Below, one piece after another: positions 47,376-60,440 of a stretch of 64,000 bases of DNA (positions are counted from its first letter, which is position 1; every line of letters starts with the position of its first letter). This DNA comes from Molanna angustata (Eukaryota; Arthropoda; Insecta; Trichoptera; Molannidae). The stretch is from contig OY754984.1 of assembly GCA_963576475.1 (NCBI GenBank), positions 21,849,215 through 21,913,214 of the forward strand. The letters run 5' to 3'. Made by a program: the position numbers and the translations under genes. The notes under the pieces were generated by a model. That model was not told the origin of the DNA. It made no database searches and saw only the letters and a program-made list of their open reading frames with translations.

Positions 47376-48840
47376 TAATAGTTATTATTTTAAATCATCA
47401 GTAAAAATGTCCGTGAATGCTTCTGTGGCTTCTGGTGAGTAGTGTTTTTGCAAGCTCTCCTCTTTCTCTTCATATAATTCCTTATATCCTACCCATTCCG
47501 TTCTATATAAGTCTGCCATTACAATATACACACAAGTGACTATTTCTGAAAACTTAATTGGTCCTCTAATTGAGTACTAAATTATTCTTGTATGACTTGT
47601 CATTAAGACTTTGTGTTTACAAAATAAAATAAAACAGTGAGGGGGGGAGTTGTGTGGAGTACGTATAGATCTTCACTTAGTGAAAACCGCCGCCTCCACT
47701 ATTCCAACCCCCTAAAGAGTGGCCGCAGGGTATTAGGAGTCTGTATCGTGTCACCCGATCGTTTAATATTTCATCTCAAGAGCGCTGCCGGTATGTACCC
47801 ACCACGTGAGAGTGTATATATATGTATATGTCCAGTCTAGAGAACGACAACAATGGAGAATTCAACATACCGCTAATACACTTTGGACAATAATAACGCG
47901 AGGTAACAATACTAATAATGCGTCGTACAAGGTGGGAGAAAACAGGGCAGTTCGAAGATAACGTGACGAATGGAGCGGTGCCCGGAGATTCGATACGAGG
48001 AGCTCAAAAGCAATGTGATTTGTAGTTTACCAAATACCAAGTCACCCGACTATGGAACGATCATTCGAATTCCGTGTTTCCACCTTCCTACAACCCGGGT
48101 CTTTTTAAGATCCGAACCTCAATCCGAACTTATATTTTTTTGAGCAGATTGCACACCTTCCCCAACGCTATATAGTGAGCTTCTTCGGAAGAGTAGAATG
48201 AACACAAATTGAGCAATAACATAGCAATGTTAAAAAATATATATAATTCGAAAAATTGTAGTTATGCCCCGTTGTACAGGTGTATAACTAACTATACAAA
48301 AGTTGTAAACGAAACTGATGACCTAGAAATTTTACGCCTGTCAAGATTGACATTTTAAAAAATCTTTATGACAATACATAATTATGGCCAAATATCTCGA
48401 ACCTGGCTTCATAATACTTTCACAAAGTTTTATGAAGTTTTAAATATAATTTGGAATTCACGAGAACGGCGTTTTAAAAATCATCCATATAAAATCACTT
48501 CCTCAATAGCGCGTTCCAGCCATACCCAGGTTCAAAAGGTTTGTGCTATTTTTTTTAAATTTCCCTTTTGAACATTAATTCAGATAAAACATAAATGTCA
48601 GTATGGTCATTAAAGTTTTTACATATTATGTAAAGCTGTATCCTGAATCCTGCATTAGTTCTCGGTGTATTTGTGAAAAAAATGTTATAATATGCAACAA
48701 AGTTAAAAATTCGATATTTTCGAATAAGATATTTTTTTATTTACAAAATTAAATTGCACACAAACAACACTAGGTAAAAATTACATTGAATAAGTTTAAA
48801 ATGTAATTGTTGTAACAATCCCCATCTAGAGTCAATTACT
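47376..48840. other. No recognisable gene
   Basis: A moderately GC-rich patch (47636-48060) is open for about 65 codons but shows no domain; the rest is AT-rich. Confidence 0.35.
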
Positions 48841-48889
48841 TGTGGCAAACCAATTCATTTTAAGCATTAACGTAGCGAATTGTGCAAAA

Positions 48890-49250
48890 GTTGTTAGTTA
48901 CGCAGAGAGGCATGGAGAGAAAGATGCTGGGCATTTCATTGAGAGATCAGAAAACAAAAAAATGGATACGAGAGAAAACGTAGCTGAAGGGACGGCCACC
49001 CTGAAGTGGAGCTGGGCAGGTCATATTGCCAGATGTACTGACTAACGATGGACAAAAAAACTCCTAGAATGGCAACCTAGAACGGGAAGAAGGAGTGTGG
49101 AAAGACCACAGGCTAGATGGTCGGATGACATCAGAAAGACTGAGGGAGTAAATAATATGCAGTGTGCCCGGAATAGAGACATGTGGAGGACCAAGGGGGA
49201 GGCCTATGTCAACGATGGATTGAAAACGGCTGAAGAAGAAGAATAACGTA
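48890..49250 (+). mobile_element. RTE-type LINE C-terminal fragment
   Basis: Across a few frameshifts and stops: ERKMLGISLRDQ, then LKWSWAGHIARCTD, WTKKLLEWQP-like sequence, RSVERPQARWSDDIRKT, and MWRTKGEAYVNDGLK. This is the well-known tail of insect endonuclease-reverse transcriptases of RTE-like type. It ends before a short AAATAAATAAATAAAT run at about 49331-49350. Confidence 0.82.
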
Positions 49251-49377
49251 CTGGGACGTTATGTGATATGAATGTGTAGTGGATGAGGATGAGTAATGAG
49301 GTGTTAGGTTGCTAAACTGATTTTAAAATAAAAATAAATAAATAAATAAATCTAATTGTAGGGCACATTGATGCTTA

Positions 49378-50258
49378 CGCTACGTCCTACGTAGGCGATT
49401 CAAAGCGAACGCAATTGCGAAGCGATGCGGTGCGGATACAAGCGAATTCAATGCGATGCGGCGCGACGCGGCGGCTCTGTCCTACGTGTGCGCAAATCGT
49501 TCCCTCTGCCGCCAGCTACTGTCATGGATGTACGTATATAAAATACTCAAGAAGCATGTACGGCAGAGAAGTGAAACTAATATTGTGTAACTTTTTTTAA
49601 CTTTTCTACGGACAATTCTTGGTAGAACACCATTTCAAATAATAAATAAATTTGGAATGGTAAAATAAAACCAAAGTTTTCAGTTCTACTAATTTACAAA
49701 TTAGTAGAACTGAAAACTTTGGTTTTATTTTACCATTCCAAATTTATTTATTATTTAATATTGTGTACTTAAGGGAGGCATATTTATGGGGGATATTACA
49801 ATTTGTATGAAGAATTACGTGATCTTTAATTAATAAATGAGACTGAATTTACATCTTTCCGGGAAACATATCAAAGCGAGAGAAAACTTTGTGTGTTTTG
49901 AACAACATCCTATTGTAAAATAGCAATAATAAATAAATGTATTTACTTGTAGTCCCATTTATTTTTGCCAAATCCTAAAATTCGCGGTTCGATAATAATA
50001 ATTCTTTTGTGCCATAATATGGGACGTTCATGGACAGAAATTAAAATTTCTGTTTCTGACATGTCAAAAAACAATGGCACCGCTATCAATTCGCGCGAAA
50101 ATATCAAACCAACTGATCGCGTTCGCTTCGCATCGCGCCGCGCCGCATCGAAACTAACTCGCGGTCGGTAACGTAGGACACTTCCATAGTTACCGACTGT
50201 TTATTTTCGCGCCGCGCCGCTTCGCATTCGCTTTGAATCGCCTACGTAGGACGTCGCG
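49378..50258. mobile_element. Harbinger-like MITE, 881 bp, TTA duplications
   Basis: Ends are inverted: left CGCTACGTCCTACGTAGGCG, right (complement) CGCGACGTCCTACGTAGGCG, extending ~10 bp inward with ATTCAAAGCGAA. TTA flanks both sides (49375-49377 and 50259-50261), the target-site preference of PIF/Harbinger elements. Both subterminal regions hold GC-rich GCGATGCGG-type motifs, possibly transposase-binding repeats. It has no gene and contains the perfect hairpin at 49637-49756. Confidence 0.85.
49637..49756. repeat. Perfect 59-bp inverted repeat with a 2-bp loop
   Basis: Arms 49637-49695 and 49698-49756 are exact complements around AC. The DNA could form a cruciform and the RNA a perfect hairpin. 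It may be a nested foldback element. Confidence 0.93.
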
Positions 50259-50261
50259 TTA

Positions 50262-50842
50262 CTGAAAGATATTTTAAAATACGATTAAAACACTTTGCCT
50301 GGTACAGATTTTAAAATTTATCTTGATTTTTTAAAGGTATAATTCATATCGTCGCTGACGTCGTTCCTGTTTCGCGCTCGTCAAGGTCGCGCTGGTTAGC
50401 ACGATAAGCGGGGTACAACTCGCTAAAAATTCTCAGTGCCCGTTTGGCCTTAACGTTAATATTTTTGGGCGTGTAATGTACTAGGGCTGTCCCTGTACTG
50501 TCCCCATAATCCCGGACACGCAAGGAGTGCGTGGTCCCGTTATTTATTACGGGATACGACAATTATTATTATTATTGCCGTTGTTATTGTTACAATCTTT
50601 TTCTTCTTCTTCTTATCCATTATCGTCTGTGAGAAATGGATAAGGTGTCGAAAATGAAAGGACATCACGACGACCAAACAACGAGATGGGACACACAACA
50701 ACAAAAAATACTATAAAGAAAGACACAGAAAACACTTAGACAGGCCCTCTACACCCCCGTTGAATTTGAAAGTGATTGCATAAAGGGAATCAAATGAAAT
50801 TGTTTGGGAAATCGACACCAGTCAATGATAAACGTCCTACCA
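50262..50842. other. No recognisable gene; GC-richer at 50341-50560
   Basis: The minus-strand frame at 50344-50562 (72 codons) is arginine-rich and matches no family I know. It ends in an (ATT)n run. Confidence 0.3.
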
Positions 50843-51018
50843 TTTTTTTTAAAAAGGATGAATATGTTCATGAAACAAGCACATATACATCCTCATACAT
50901 TCCCTAAACTTAGCATAAATGATTGTAGTAAAGTGAACGAAATCGGTCGTGCCAGGATTCGAACTCGCGACCACTGAATTACAAACCCAGCACAATAAAT
51001 GATCTGCCACTACCCAAT
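50843..51018 (-). repeat. tRNA-derived SINE family A, copy 2 (worn)
   Basis: The complement of the family A head and body, with several substitutions in the A-box region. Confidence 0.75.
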
Positions 51019-51149
51019 TGCCATTCCCGTTCATTATAATATTGAAGGTTTAAGCTATTGTTTGATAATAAATTTTAAAAAATCAGCTAGAATATGCATA
51101 CAAACCCAACCTTAATAAAATCATACAGATCCTTGCGTTTTTGTTCCAT

Positions 51150-51196
51150 TGATTACAATCCATCAGCCAATGATGGATTGTAATCAATGGATCGTC
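51150..51196. repeat. Short perfect palindrome
   Basis: CCATTGATTACAATCCATCA and its complement lie around a GCCAA centre. Confidence 0.8.
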
Positions 51197-51299
51197 AATC
51201 AGACGCTAACAATACTTAATAAATAAATAAATATCGTTATGGAGTGAATGAAGCACAAAGACCAGCTATGAATGATCGCAACATATCCAATGAAGCAAA

Positions 51300-51782
51300 A
51301 TTTGCTATTCATTGCGGACAGGAATAGAATGAGAGGTCGGGGCCGCCTAAGAAAGGGATGCACGACGGCCATGTGAACGGTATTCTGAAAGACGTAAATC
51401 AGACGATTATGTGTTTGGCTCCAAAGATCCTAAATATAGTTGCAAAAAATATAAAGAACATACATTTAATAGAAAATACAAGACTTAAACATACAATACA
51501 AACATGGTTATATAACAAAGGGATCAACTATTGTCAGCAAATTCTCAATTCATAACAACATACATGACAAAACTACTAACATAAGACTTAAAAAGTGGAC
51601 CATGGGCTACACAATCATTCTATATAACAGCCTACAATGACTTAGTAATTAATATTATGTAACTAGTCTACCACCTCGGAACAGGCCTGGCCTAGTGAGG
51701 TGGTCTAAACCAACCCAATTTATTTGTTATGTTACTTGTATAAAATAATGTAATTTCTGGTATATGTAATTAAAAAAAAAAT
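51300..51782 (+). mobile_element. LINE 3' end(s): RTE-like scrap followed by Jockey/CR1-like tail
   Basis: 51320-51395 reads RGRLRKG-like residues of an RTE tail. Then 51394-51558 gives LAPKILNIVAKNIKNIHL and IQTWLYNKGIN up to a stop. The 3' UTR contains GAACAGGCCTGGCCTAGTGA and a terminal poly(A) at about 51770-51780. Two LINE families are joined here. Confidence 0.7.
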
Positions 51783-51989
51783 CTGTGAGACGATGCATAA
51801 AAGTTGACGAGGCGACGAATGTGTGCCAAGATAGAAAAATTTATAGTTCGGTTCTCTTTGGCTACCTCGTAAGTTTATTATGTGATAGACGATCAGAGAA
51901 ATACGTATGTACCTATAATATAATATAAATACAAGAACAAATAATTATTTCGTTCGACCGTGGAGTGCCGGTATCAAATTATTTCTTTG

Positions 51990-52257
51990 TTAAGTTGGCA
52001 ATAATTATTGTCGCAGATCTCGTACCGTAGCACACTTGAGGTGGTAGGTGTATTGTGCCCTCTGGTACAGACTTCACAGGGACTCGTTCGCTTCCGCCAC
52101 ACTCGAACACAGCACCCTCGCAGCAGCGGACCGAGCAATTATCGCGCATTGTTTTATCCGAGGGCAGGTATAGAGAAAGATTGTGATAGACAGGTATATT
52201 TTTCATGTCCCTGTTATTGGGGTAGGTAGGTGGTATGAATCGAGCGTCATACATTTA
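51990..52257 (-). other. Candidate coding exon of unknown function
   Basis: The minus strand is open for 91 codons with more balanced base use than its flanks. It is cysteine-rich in the middle (DNCSVRCCEGAVFECGG). An acceptor-like CCCCAATAACAG precedes the Met-Lys-Asn-Ile stretch. I do not recognise the product. It could be a host exon or part of an unknown repeat. Confidence 0.3.
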
Positions 52258-52489
52258 CCTTTGCGTAAATTTATTGCCTCACACACATTCATACATGGTC
52301 GTTTGTTTTTTTTATACTTTTAGCGTTTCCTTCTTTCAGAATATGTTTCATTATATCATGCTCTCAATTCATACTAGTCGTATGGATTAATGAAGATTTT
52401 GATTTTGAAGTCTCGGTTCCAGCGCTGTTCACTCTGGTTTCGCCTCGCGGATATCTTCGAGGTTTCAATTTCTTGAGCTGGCAGTCTTG

Positions 52490-52670
52490 CACCACCATGA
52501 ATATAAAAAATAAATATACAAATGGAAAAAAAGGGCCCCAGAATTGACCCCTGTGGAATCCCAAACTAAAAATTTCCTCCGACATAGATGTTTTTTTTTT
52601 AATAAGACCGATTGCCGTCTCTCTGATAAATATGATCTCAATTAAAGGAAAATCTACACATTTGCTATTC
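52490..52670 (-). mobile_element. LINE reverse-transcriptase fragment
   Basis: The minus strand reads VDFPLIEIIFIRETAIG, then after a one-base shift GIPQGSILGPFF, the RT motif of non-LTR elements. About 60 codons survive. Confidence 0.72.
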
Positions 52671-52799
52671 ACGTGCGAAAGGATGAATTTTCATGATCAA
52701 AGTATTAAAGAATGAATTTTTATGATTAAAGTAAAGAATTGAATACAACTAGAACCTTCGAGGCTGCACTGATAAACTGGAGAAAGATATGCGGAGGTG

Positions 52800-53512
<713 letters not shown>

Positions 53513-53513
53513 G

Positions 53514-53700
53514 TTAGATGGGTCGATGGCAGAGTGCTTAGCGCGCTGGGCTAGTAATCCAGTGGTCGCGAGTTCGAATCCTGCCTCGACCGATTTCGTT
53601 CACCTATAGCACAAGCATTTATTTGCTTATTTCAGGGAACGTAGGAAGATGTATATGTACTTGTTTAACAAGGACATATTCATTTTTTTTCTTTTTTTAT
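53514..53700 (+). repeat. tRNA-derived SINE family A, copy 3
   Basis: The cleanest copy: GGGTCGATGGCAGAGTGC (A-box), GCGAGTTCGAATCCTGCC (B-box), a body ending AACAAGGACATATTC and a T/A-rich tail. Confidence 0.88.
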
Positions 53701-53959
53701 AATTTGTTTTGTGTAGTAATAATAATAAAAATAAAATAAAATAAAGATGTCAGAAACGGAGAGTATTGTAATGTTTCTAAATTCGATTTCTGTATTTATT
53801 TGAAAACAAAAAATTACAATTGGATACTCCCAAGATGTAGGTAGCTTTGGTGAAAGACACCATTAGCATCTGAACAGTTTCAGTCGAACGAATTTGTTCG
53901 CCGATTCTTTTTAGGAAACAAATTCATGTGCTATTTGATTTATGTATCTACCATTTTCC

Positions 53960-54240
53960 GTTTTGATCTGACATATACCTATCCAACTCTACTCCTCCAG
54001 TTCCTGAGCGAATCCCATCCACTGGTGTCCAACGTATCTTTTGATGTCGTCACTTATTAGGTGGACATCCTTGTGGTATCTTATCGTCTGTCGGTCTCCT
54101 CTCTACCAATCTTTTTGTCCATCGTGTTATTCTTATTTGTCTTGGCCCATCTCCACTTTTCCAGCGATATTCTCCCAACCACAAAAATATGTATGATGAC
54201 ATATACCTGCATTGCGACGAGACTCGACACGTCATAAGAG
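53960..54240 (-). mobile_element. RTE-type LINE C-terminal fragment
   Basis: Minus strand across frameshifts: LEKWRWAKT, then ITRWTKRLVERRPTDDKI. This aligns with LKW.WAGHxAR and RWTK..LEWRP of the copy at 48890-49250. Confidence 0.65.
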
Positions 54241-54649
54241 GCAGTATTTAATTATCCTCATCGCCGTCATTAATGTAGTCTATTAATTGATGCCCTCGAG
54301 AATTGAGGGAGCGAAGTAGTGAATGGGAAGCCCTCTCGAGTATTGCAACCACCGCCGCTCTTCACTTCACTGCTGCTAGAACCCGCAATCATTCAACAGC
54401 CCGCATCCGTTTGGTTGGAAAAAATATATACCTGACGTATGGCAACACAGCAATAATCTCACAACTCTAAATTTTAAATATTAATCAAAATGGTCGATCG
54501 ACTAGTTGGAATGAAATTATTTGGCTCCAAGTACACAAATGATATCAATATAAAGTCGATATGACTTATATTATTATTATTTTAATATAGGCAATACGAC
54601 CATTTAAGGACGATTTGTGCCATTTGACGACATGAGAATTTTATATAAT

Positions 54650-55342
54650 TAGTTGCATGTAACACATGAGATCCAACTTTCGATGTCGTCACTAAATTCA
54701 ATATTTATAAAAATTGTTAAAAAAAATTAAGATGTATGTACCTACTACTACAGTGTAAATATTTTTTATAGAAAATTAAATTACTAGTTGGGGTGTTTCG
54801 GTTTTATTCAATATTTTTAAAAACTTTGGAAATATAGGCAGTTAAACACATTATCATAAATAAAATATTTTTCTAAATAAAAAATGTTTAAGAAACTCTG
54901 GAATTTTTTTGAAAAAACTTATTTGAGATTTTGTATTTGTCTATGTTCATAACAATTTTCAGCGTTCTAGATTTTGTGGTTTCTGAGATAAATTCAAAAG
55001 TTGACAACCCCTGACTAAAACATTCAAAATTCCGAGTATAAAAGTTTTGTAGGCCTATAACTGTATGTATTCTGAAATTTTGGGCTCTGTAAATTGAGCG
55101 GATCAAAGGTAATAAGGGGGGGGGGAACACACAGACACACGAAATGTTCTACTCCGAATTCTGAGTTAATCTGAATATAGAACATATATGCTGCGATGCC
55201 TCTAAATTGGTGTTTTTTGACTTCAAAATTAGAAAAACCGTGAAAAATATAGACCCTACATACAAATCTAGCGTATCCTGGCTTGAAACATTGTCGATAT
55301 GTTAAGAGAACGAAGTTCTCTTGAACAAATCAACAGTTGGAA
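54650..55342 (+). mobile_element. Dispersed TE family E, copy 2
   Basis: The shorter copy of the family at 40432-41477, starting TTGCATGTAACACATGAGAT and ending AATCAACAGTTGGA. The end motifs TCCAACT.TCGAT / ATC.ACAGTTGGA are inverted. Confidence 0.7.
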
Positions 55343-56037
55343 TAAAGACAAAGAATATTTTAGGAAAAGACAAACAACACCTACAAAACTACCACGTTTT
55401 TCTCAATATTTAAAATTTCTTTGTAAATTTGTGGAGGGAAAATTAGTCTCAAAATATACTATATAGCCTACTATAGCCTCTAGATATACTTTCTTTATAA
55501 TATTATGATCTATATAAATAAATAAAATAAATGTTGATGATTTTAATTATAATTTAAAAAATCAGGATTTTTTTTGTAAAAGAGCCCTTCACTGGGCGTT
55601 GAATAAATATACAAATATCAATGTTAATTGAAAGTATGATAGCATTCGTTTCAATTAATTAACGAAAATAAAAAAAAATAAAAACTAGTTATGGTGCTTT
55701 CGTTGCGAGTCATCGCCAATGTAGCGAGCGCAAAACGTCGCATGTCCCATTACGAGTATGTTGCAACACAACAAGTAGATCAATCCTAAACGATCCGGTG
55801 GTATAATGATGTTGTATGCGATGTGTATTAATGTATGTACATAATGTGCATTGAGGTGTTCTGCGGGGCGAATTACATTCCTGGCTCACGGCCATAGCAT
55901 AGCGCACAAGTGGTTAATTGGATTTCAGAAATTGTTGAAAAAAAAAGTCGTGGCAAAAATATGAAAAGCCTCCAGCATTTGTATTGTGATGCGAATAGTT
56001 CATTGCGATTATAATTCAAATGGCGTTTAAAAAATGG
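55343..56037. other. AT-rich stretch, no feature seen
   Basis: The minus-strand frame at 55710-55907 has no family motif. Confidence 0.4.
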
Positions 56038-56085
56038 CGTAAAGTGCCAGCTTCCAGGTTCGATTCCCGGGAGAGAAGGAATTTA
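56038..56085 (+). repeat. SINE family B head fragment
   Basis: TTCCAGGTTCGATTCCCGGG (B-box) followed by AGAAGGAATTTATTTGAAAC, as in the copy at 36570. Confidence 0.5.
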
Positions 56086-56309
56086 TTTGAAACAAAAATG
56101 AAATATACATAGACTTCAGTTTTTGCCAACTGGTATTAAAAAAAATTATAGATCAAAATAAAATGCATTACAAATAAACCAATTTCTCAAAAGATGACGT
56201 TACAAAAAATTTTCTACGTTACTTCATAGATGGCAATAGTAATAATGTCTTATTTTCAGGTGAATTGCTACAAATTATTTTAATAACACAACACAAATCC
56301 AACATATAT

Positions 56310-56600
56310 AAACTTACTAATAACGCCCCACTAGGCAAAAGCCTGTTCTGGGACTGTTATTTTACACAGTTGAGTAGGTATCTCTATTCAGCTGTAATTT
56401 TCATATTTTCACAAGTAATAAAAGAAGAATAAACAAGAGTGAAAATAAATAAACAAATAAATTAAAATGTAAAATGAATGATACAAATACACAAAAAAAA
56501 CAATTGCACAAAATATTGTAAAAAGCAAATACAAATAGACAGAAAAAAATGAGAATGTAAATATGACATGTGCCGGGTCAGAAGTCACATCATGTAATAT
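56310..56600 (-). mobile_element. LINE 3' UTR, inverted copy
   Basis: CGCCCCACTAGGCAAAAGCC, then TGTTCTGGGACTGTTATTTT and CACAGTTGAGTA mirror 52800-53050. Confidence 0.75.
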
Positions 56601-56727
56601 ATTTTAGTATACTTTGTATATTTTTTTCTTTGTTGTATTCTATAAAATAAATAAAATAATAAAACAAATAAAAATATTCAAATAGAAGTTTCAAAAATTA
56701 CATTGAACTCAAATAGAAGGCATAATT

Positions 56728-56835
56728 GGTGAACGTTGCGCAAGTGCATAAAGTGATCACGTAAGCCCTGTAGGTGCCTTGAGTTCCTGGTTTTTCTATA
56801 ATATCCCAACTTCGTCTCTATTGAGATGTTAAAAT
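56728..56835 (+). repeat. Dispersed repeat family D, copy
   Basis: GTAAGCCCTGTAGGTGCCTT, then CCCAACTTCGTCTCTATTGA. Confidence 0.72.
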
Positions 56836-57646
56836 GTTTGTCAGTAAAAAAGATTCTACATAATATTCAATATTACCGATTTTTGCATTTTAATTATTAA
56901 TTTTAGCGATAAATCTGAAATTTCTAAATTACGGCTAAATGATTTTGGAATAATGCCAGTGGCTGACATAATGAACGAAAAATAAATATAATTTTTAATT
57001 GTTTAATTTTTTTCTTGATATTATCTTATTGTACTTTGTGGTTCTAAGTATTATGCTACGTATCTATATATTAATTTTTCAATTATGTGAGGACACATTG
57101 AGAGCGTTTTAAATAAAATTAATAATAATATAACTACGAAATAAACAGTTTGGGTTCAGTTATCGACTACCTCCCTGGCTAATGTTTCCTAACTGTTTTG
57201 ACGATTTCGTTGGGCGAAACGTGTGTTGCGGTTTCGAACCCTCGTCACGGTACCTCATTCCATAAGTCCGCACAAATTGATCGCCAATAACAGTTGTAGT
57301 TATCTGTCTGCGGTCGGACGCTGAAGGAAACTACATCACAAAATAGCCAAGACACTACTCCGGCAAATTAATTAAACAGATTGAAATCGAAATCGGAAAC
57401 ATGCCAAGGTTTATTCGTACAAACCACTAGGTATTTACTACCCATTGCCTTGCATTAAGACTGACATATGCATACGAGACATAGACATGGCAGAGAAAGC
57501 ATGAAGGTACAATAAATGCCACAGACGATTATAGAGTTGGGAAAAAAACCTTGATGAGGAACGAAGATCTGAGTGAACTATGGACCGAATGTATTTCAAT
57601 TGCCTGATTGTACTCCCCACTACCCCAAAGTGAAATAGTGGGGAGC

Positions 57647-57738
57647 TATGAATTCGCAATATTAAGGTTATTTTATTATTGTAGATTATCAACTAGTACC
57701 GTGCTGAGATTGTATTCTGAAAGTTTCATCACAATGTA

Positions 57739-57788
<50 letters not shown>

Positions 57789-59935
57789 TGCGTGCGTTTG
57801 TGTGTGTGTGTGTGTGTGCTATGTACGGCGTGTTTATTCTACTTTATCTAATACTCGTTCGATTCTTTTCAAATTTTGTAAATTTGTATATCTAATACTC
57901 GCTTAGACCCCATTATTTTTTGAAGGATATCTGATCAGTGCTTCTCATTTTTTTAACTGTCAAATATTTCAAATTGACTCCAAGTGCGGAAAACCTAAAA
58001 TTTGATATTTTTATTTACAAATTGCTTAAAAAGCACACCACTTTCATAAAATGGCACCGAACAATTATCATGTTTCCATAATAAGACATCAAAAATAATT
58101 TCACAAACTCATTTCAAGAAATTGCTGTAAATTTTCTTCACAACATTTGAATACTTCGTGGGGTGAAATGGTAGTGAGGAGTATAGCGTTGGTCACAACC
58201 ACATCACTTTCATAAAATGGCATTGAAGAATTATCAAGTTTTCATAGTAAGATATTTTAAACAAAAATAATTAAAAAAAAAACTCATTTCGTGCAAATGC
58301 TGTAAATTTTCCATACCAAATTTGAATACTCTATGGAGCAACTTGGTAGTGAGTATATCGTTGGCAACAACCCACTCGTTTTATCAAAGATCAAGTCCAA
58401 TGACTAATCAAATTTAAAAATTCAATGAATTACGGTCGTATTTTGACCTCTGTACGATATCTAATAGGTAGGTATACATAAAACGTATTCTTCTTCTTCT
58501 TTTTTATTTAGGACTGTGTCCTGTTATTATTGGAGTCTGCCCTTGTGAGGTGGACGTCCAACTATCCCTCCATGGAGCATTCAACGTAAGTACATACTAT
58601 ACCTTCTTTATCAGCTTTCTTTGCTCCTCTGCTGGAGAAAGACCTCTTCAATTTCCTTCTATCTTTGTTTATTTGATGTCATCTGCATCCATTTTCTCCC
58701 CGCCGTCCTGGTAATATCCAGCGGTGCATTATTTTTGGGGCCTGCCGATGCCTTTTTACAAATACCAAATTGCTTCCAAAGCTAAATCCGAAAAATAATC
58801 TGAATTTAAAAACAAGACTACAACAGGCGAGTAGAGCACCGAATAAAATATATAATAAATATATAAATAAATATACCTACAGGTATAAAATATATCATAG
58901 CATATATACCTCGTGTTGACAGATTCTCAGTCGTCAACACCTGTGAGCAATGTTCTCACACTTAATACTAATTAAACTTTGAACAATCAATGCAAAACCC
59001 ACTTTAGTTGTCTGTGCTTCTAATTCAAACAGAATAGACAAGTTCGATATATCAACACGACGCATCATTCAAAGCTAAATTATATACTTATTTATTTTTA
59101 CTTTCTGTACATATAACAAGTACACTGGCGGGCTTATTGTCTAATGGCAATTTCTTCCAGGCAACCAGAATTAATGTTAAATATATAAAACAGTGTGTAC
59201 TATGGCAATAAGTTGTAGTCGCCGCATATTGGATTGGCAGGGTTTGAACCAGCCGGACACGTAAAGTAAATTAATCACATTACAAATATAAACAAAGATA
59301 GCAGACGAAAAGTAAAAAAAAATAAAGAAAGAAGATAGCATAAAAGAACAATTCATAGCAATGGTAGGAAAACTAAAGGATAAGGAAAGGAAGAGGAAAG
59401 GAAGATTTAATCAGGTGTTGTCAGATAAATATTTTTGCTTTGTGGGTAGTGGTCAATGTTATACTCCTCACAACAGGTCACTTAATAAAGTATTCAAATT
59501 TTGTAAAAATTATCAGCATTTTATATATTTATTTTTTATTTGTTTTAAACTTAACAGCTATACATTTTCATGAAATGGTTTGTTAAGTTAGTTTTGATTT
59601 AAATATTTTATTAAGAAAACTTGACAATTCTTTGATTCGATGCCATTTTATGGAAGTCTTTTTATCATTTAAAAAAAACGAGTTTTAAGCTTGGGGTCAC
59701 TTCGAAATATTTGACAGTGAAAAAAATTTAGAAGCATTACTATACAGAAATCCTTCAAATGGGGTCTAAGCGAGTATTAGATATACAAATTTTGAAAATA
59801 ATCGAATGAGTACACTAGTCTAAAATCGATAAAGTAGAATAAACACGCCGTACATACTACACAACACACACAGATACATTGTGATGAAACTTTCAGAATA
59901 CAATCTCAGGATGATTGAAAAATTGCGAATTCATA
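57647..59935. repeat. Large inverted repeat, ~550-bp arms, 2.3 kb overall
   Basis: The left arm (57647-~58200) and right arm (~59390-59935) are complementary over ATGAATTCGCAA, GAAAGTTTCATCACAATGTA, ACGGCGTGTTTATTCTACTT and the GAATACTT..GAGGAGTATA block. In the left half a ~175-bp block is tandemly duplicated (58020-58380). The arm carries a TG/GCGT microsatellite (57741-57820) that is short in the right arm (59865). The centre has unrelated repeat pieces, including a retroelement tail at 59115-59175. Foldback-like; family unknown. Confidence 0.78.
59115..59175 (-). repeat. Retroelement 3' tail with hairpin, inverted
   Basis: CTGGCGGGCTTATTGTCTAA, then TGGCAATTTCTTCCAGGCAA: the complement of the tail at 46341-46390. 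Confidence 0.65.
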
Positions 59936-59940
59936 TAGCG

Positions 59941-60440
59941 GTAGCTGATTCCTGAATTGTTAAGTTTGACTACGAATGCCACAACCTTCCTTTCCATCTG
60001 TATGGAGGTTTACAGTAGCAGATTCCTGCTTTGTTCAGTTTGACTACGAATGCCACAACCTTTCTTTCCTTCTGTATGGAGGTTTACGGTAGCTGATCTC
60101 TGCTTTGTTCAGTTTGACTACGAATGCCACAACCTTCCTTTCCTTCTGTATGGAGGTTTACAGTAGCAGATTCCTGCTTTGTTCAGTTTGACTACGAATG
60201 CCACAACCTTTCTTTCCTTCTGTATGGAGGTTTACGGTAGCTGTTCTCTGCTTTGTTCAGTTTGACTACGAATGCCACAACCTTCCTTTCCATCTGTATG
60301 GAGGTTTACAGTAGCAGATTCCTGCTTTGTTCAGTTTGACTACGAATGCCACAACCTTTCTTTCCTTCTGTATGGAGGTTTACGGTAGCTGATCTCTGCT
60401 TTGTTCAGTTTGACTACGAATGCCACTACCTTCTTTTTTC
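59941..60440. repeat. 74-bp tandem array with a 148-bp higher-order period
   Basis: TTTGACTACGAATGCCACAA recurs at 59965, 60039, 60113, 60187, 60261, 60335 and 60409: exactly 74 bp each. From unit 2 on, two variants alternate strictly: ACAGTAGCAGATTCCTG and ACGGTAGCTGATCTCTG. The array starts right after the inverted repeat. Confidence 0.95.

Noticed and set aside
59941..60440. CRISPR-like regular repeats
   Set aside because: The 74-bp units are contiguous with no unique spacers, and the genome is eukaryotic.
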